Shown here one piece after another: positions 59,633 to 64,000 of a DNA stretch of 64,000 bases. Below the pieces are notes generated by a model. The model was not told the DNA's origin, searched no databases, and was given only the letters and a program-made list of their open reading frames with translations. The first letter of the stretch is position 1, and every line of letters starts with the position of its first letter. A program made the position numbers and the translations under genes. Location: positions 168,354,241 to 168,418,240 of the forward strand of contig OY757011.1 of NCBI GenBank assembly GCA_963580285.1, written 5' to 3'. The stretch is from Lucinisca nassula (taxonomy: Eukaryota; Mollusca; Bivalvia; Lucinida; Lucinidae).

Positions 59633-62039
59633 ACTTCAGCTGAAGCACTGGTTTCTAAACAACCTTCCAATTAAATCTATGCCGCATATCTTTTTTAAAG
59701 ATATTTCTTGTTCAAGCTGTCTTCAAGTGGAGGAAAGCCAAGGTATTTCTCTGCTATATGACAGGAAAATACCCTGTGAAACCACTACGACTCGGCTGGT
59801 GGCATATTCTAACCATCCTACATGTACATGCTGGATACTTCAGTGTCTCGATACTTTCTCTACTTGATATTTTCTCTAGCGCACCTCGAATTCATGCACA
59901 AGTCATTCATTGTCCTGAACGCAATACACTGAGCTATCCAGACCACCTTATCTCCTTTTTATGGTAAGTCCTTAGTGATAAAAGGGACAAAAATAACTTT
60001 GAAAGAGTTCCCGAACATGAAGGTGTATCTGAAATATCCATTCACCTTACAAATATATGAGAACCCATTAAAATGCGACAAAAGCAACCTGTTCAAATAA
60101 TATTGGATGGGAAAATGTAATACTTTAAACCTTTCTGTACCAAATGGAATCTGCCTCCTTGTATGTGGCAGGAGTCTGTTACAAAATTTAGGGGTGTCAG
60201 GTTGTGTTTCCCTCAAAATCAATTCAGAAAATAGCTTAACTTTTTGCAAACAGTGTAGACCCTGATCAGACGCCACATTCTGCGGTGTCTGATCTGGGTC
60301 TGCAGTTTTTGCCAGGGTACCCGTTATGAGGATTCCGGTACAAAAAGGGTTAAGCAGGAACTATGAATGCCATCAATCTTAAACCTTAGCAGAAGTGTTT
60401 TAACAATGCATGCTTGGTTTTTTTCTCAGCACAAGACATTTTGAAATATTTTCACAGAACTTTATTTGTACTTGAAACAACTGGATGTGATAAAGTCACA
60501 GATCTCTTTACTAAGAAACTAACATGAGGGAACTAAGAGTCACCAAAACAGGTCAGTCACCATTTCTGGGCATTCTACAATAAATACTTTTATTTTGATG
60601 GACTCATCCAGTGACTTTATTCTTCGGTTTTTTTTTTATTAGCTAAATTCTAAATTTAGCCACCCATTCAACTGAGGTAATGGCCAAATGTGACCGACTC
60701 AGTTTTGACACATCCAAAGTCTACATCACACAAGGTCAAAGGTCATTAGCCTCGTTTTATCTGGTGGGCAAAAAACTTCCTGTTCCATACTCTACCGTTC
60801 AGAATCAGAATTGTTACTGGTGACACATCAGAATTATTACTGGTGACATATCAAATGACATTCATACACCGTTGATGTAGCACGAATTGTTTTCTGTAAT
60901 TACACCTGTACCTCGTTACAGCACAATTCGTTACAGCCTGAATTCGGATATACCACGGTTTCGGTTTGGACCCCATATTTTCCCCAACCAACATTTATAA
61001 ATATTATCCAAGGATTCTATCAGGTTTTAAGCACAACAACTTTATTTTCCTCCCACATTTGACTGTGGTAATATGGTACCTAACACGGTCTATAGCGGTA
61101 CTTTTTGTTATTTATTGCAGGCCCCCAAACATGTCAGAGTTGAATAGATAGTCAGAGGAACAGATAAGCTTTTATTTGGAATTGGGTAATACCCACTCAG
61201 AGCTCTTGGAAATGCAGGATTCTGCGTATTTGATGCCAACTTTTGCCGCTGTACGCATAAAATTCACTATCGGCGATTCTTATGTACACATGTTTTTTTA
61301 TTGAAACACGGGTCCAAAATTACAGAAGCAGTAAATTCAGAAGCTAATTTAGGCCGCTTACGCAACGCCAGTAAAAGATCAAATGCAGCACTTTTAGTGT
61401 TGAAAGCACACGTGTCACAAATTAGTAGACGTGACCTACATGTATATTGACAGATATTTTTGCACCAGCCAATGGGAGAGACGATATTGGAAAGTGGTGG
61501 GTTTGCGGCACGTGTTAAAAATGATTGTACCTTTTTAATCTCGCCGCGATAATCCGTGTTGTTACGGATTACAATTAATTAAATTACTGATTGATGTAAG
61601 CATGAATCATCAACAGATTAACATTAGTCGGTAAAATATCTCATTTAGTTAAACCAGGGTTAGGGCGAAGACAATATAATTGACGAATTACCAATGTCAT
61701 GTATTTTCGCGACTACACAATCATATTTTTTATCGGTTGGTCAAAGAGTGTTTCGCTGTTTACTGGTGACAAAGATGTCTGTAATTCTTCAAAATACGAT
61801 CATTTTTACAATTACAGGAAGTCAGACTTAGTTAGGATGCTTCCCCTACGTATTTGTTTACACCAATTAAAAATTATGGGCTAGTGTCACATACAGGTAC
61901 GTCCGAATTTGAAAGCACAAGTATGGCTGTATAGAATGCTGCTTTTCTGATCTGGGTTTACATTATATCTGCTGTTATCCTAATACAACATGATTTTTAT
62001 GATGTGGCATTATTTGGCTAGAAGTGCGAGAATAAATCG
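59633..62039. other. Upstream flank, one H3 MITE, otherwise unassigned
   Basis: H3 copy at about 60125-60353 (reverse orientation). Around 60870-60965, cctcgttacag / attcgttacag direct repeats look like the end of a DNA transposon but no partner was found. No coding exon is supported. The 5' leader exon of CYBC1 could lie here. Confidence 0.4.
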
Positions 62040-62229
62040 GAGCAACTGCATGTTTTTTTAGGGGTGGTTGGGGGTGGGGTTTACATGGGTATACATTATT
62101 TTCCTAATATTTCTACAAAACATCCGATTATGGGTGCTTCATAGACACATCAGGGAAATAGTTCTAACTAGTACCCACAATCTACATGTTTGGAACGAAG
62201 TTACAATAAATACATTTATCAGAAAGAGA
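62040..62229. mobile_element. gttctaacgag foldback MITE, decayed
   Basis: ggggtttacatgggtatac, ttttcctaatatttct and gttctaactagtaccc match the family order seen at 25690. Confidence 0.65.
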
Positions 62230-62705
62230 GTTTGGGAGTCATGAAAGTATACAGGTGTAGCCTGATAAATAGAGAACACCAGGTGAGTGTCAGGCAAGGC
62301 TTCAAGAACGCTTGTAGAATCGGGAGGCTTGCGTTTTAGAACATGCATTCTCGAAGCCGAGCCTGATAAACTTGATATCAAATGATACGAATCTGGTATT
62401 CTATTTATCAGTTTATCCCCTTGTACACTCTTAAATTAGCAATTTATGATCAGTTATTGATGGTTCTCAGTGCGTCCCAGCATTCTGGCCATCGATATAT
62501 TTAGTATCAGCTTACCGTATTTTTCCTATGATATTTTTTTCCTTGTAATTTTTCCATTTTTCTCAGTAGCAATACCATTTTTGTCATTCTTTCAGTGGTC
62601 CGGTTCATTCATAAAAGTGCCATGTCATGTTGACATGATAAAGCTCACATGACCTGAGATAGCATATCTTTATCAGGTCATTGCGTTGCAATGCAATATA
62701 TATAT
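62230..62705 (-). mobile_element. Hairpin MITE, inverted copy of 20471-20940
   Basis: Reverse-complement match, including gataaacttgatatcaaatg, tatcagtttatccccttg and ctttatcaggtca. Confidence 0.7.
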
Positions 62706-64000
62706 GGGGTAACTGAATTTTTTGTGTATGTTCTATGCGTGATCAAGATCAGAACTCCAACTTTTTATGCGGAAATCCAACTTTTTACCTGTGAATCCAA
62801 CTTTTCAAAGGGAAGGATTCCTGGTATCCTAAGTTCAAAATCCTAGTGAGAGCTCTGCCCACTAAACTTTAATTGGGTATTTGAAGAAATTATTGGGTAT
62901 CTCAGGTTTTGTTACCCACTGAATTTTAACTGACTGTTACCCACTGAATTTGAAATGACTGGGTAAAGTACTTTGGCACTTATCGTTAGCTAACTTTCAG
63001 CTTGACAGAGGCTTAAATGCATCTATGTTTTGCATTTAAATAGTTCTGTTTGTCCCTTGTGTTTGTAAAAAGCAAGGACCACTAAGGCCAGCATTATGAC
63101 TGACAACACTGGACATGTTATAAAATAGAACAGAAAGTTTTGAATATATAAGAATTATATGCAAGTATGGCAGTCTCTATTGGGTTTTTATTTGGGTTTT
63201 GTTACCCTTCAAGTTATCTTATAATTGAGTATTCTTTTAATTTTATTGGGTATTTACGCATATACTCTGCTTATCTGTTTCTCTGGATAGTATATAAACT
63301 TGTTAGCTTGACACACATGATAAACATGAACTGCCATCAGCACAATCAAAAGTGTTGGCTTAGCGCGATAAAGAGATTACGCAACCGGAAAAAAATATTT
63401 ATCACGCTCTGTTAAGGATCACTGCTCAGCAGAAATTGCAGACAATGTGATCGGTCAACTGCAATAAAACTGATTTTCTAGAGCCGCATGTAAAAGAAAG
63501 TCAGATTTATTCCAGCTTAAAAGCAAATGATAAAACATCTTTGTTTTTCGGTAAACGATTTTAGGTAAAAATATCATTCAAAGACCATGTGCGCATTAAA
63601 AATCATTTCAAATGGCTAAAATATTAACTTGGGGGGCAAGACATTCTAAGGGAAGTAATTCAAATTTCTCGTAAGTGTTGACCACTGTCCAGTTCCGAAA
63701 CCCTAACCCGGTAATTTTACCATTGATATCTATTAACGGTACTGTAGTTCGGTAAGAACGCTAAGTTACAACAAAGCTAGCCAGGAACCAGCTATCAAAA
63801 TGGTGTCATACTCGCTGACAGACTGGACGATTTTCTCGATATATAAAAACGTGCTTTTTTCAGCTGGTTTTGATTAAAGTGACTTGTTTGACTTGATGGG
63901 CTATGGTATTTACTGCCATTAATTAGTTCTAAACACATTTTAGTCGGGAAATATGGTTATTAACCGGACTGCACATCATCTTGTTTGGAAAACTATTGAT
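62706..64000. other. Unassigned AT-rich DNA
   Basis: A short triplicated phrase (aatccaactttt) lies at about 62753-62806 and a tgggta-rich patch at 62870-62960. No gene or mobile element can be supported. Confidence 0.4.

Noticed and set aside
59679..59967. Two overlapping frames near 59.7 kb as a small gene
   Set aside because: No recognisable domain, no splice signals, and the two frames have equal merit.
63804..63890. Short frame beginning MVSYSLTDWT as a first exon
   Set aside because: Fewer than 30 codons, ends in a stop without a convincing donor, and no family recognised.

Overview
The window is nuclear DNA of a metazoan, most probably a bivalve mollusc. The evidence is spliced exons with GT..AG borders, animal-type LINEs, several SINEs, and the dense minisatellite-cored repeats known from clams and oysters. 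Species is not determinable from sequence alone. Nearly all bases belong to transposable elements or their remnants. The many short open frames are mostly accidents inside repeats.

One host gene is readable end to end. A six-exon coding sequence on the minus strand runs from 53644 down to 16983 and encodes 222 residues. It is an orthologue of CYBC1 (EROS, C17orf62), the ER chaperone that stabilises the NADPH-oxidase core gp91phox/p22phox in vertebrates. Splice phases fit at all five junctions. Only 669 of about 36.7 kb are coding; the introns are packed with nested elements. A 5' non-coding exon probably lies further upstream (above 53666) but was not found.

Layout. 1-13.4 kb: repeat elements downstream of the gene, with three nested or adjacent families. 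13.4-17 kb: foldback repeats and the 3' flank of CYBC1. 17-25.4 kb: introns 5 and 4, with SINEs, a LINE nested inside a SINE, and hairpin MITEs. 25.5-42.9 kb: introns 3 and 2, with three large minisatellite-cored elements; one is split by an inverted pair of DDE/SWIM transposase copies and another by a 1.3 kb TIR element. 43-53.6 kb: intron 1, with a 7.9 kb composite element holding two tandem elements, a LINE and a SINE. 53.7-64 kb: upstream flank, with a LINE remnant cut by a SINE, a 1.8 kb satellite built on GTTACGTAAC palindromes, and another minisatellite-cored element.

The dominant elements look like non-autonomous Helentron-type (HINE/pearl-like) units: a short 5' end, a tandem minisatellite core, a tetranucleotide microsatellite, and a 3' subterminal stem followed by TAAAAA. 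At least three terminal families (F1, F2, F3, perhaps F4) each carry their own matched 5'/3' subterminal inverted repeat. All fourteen F1-F3 copies lie in the same orientation. No autonomous Rep/helicase gene is present here. Coordinates of repeat borders were read by eye and may be off by a few bases.
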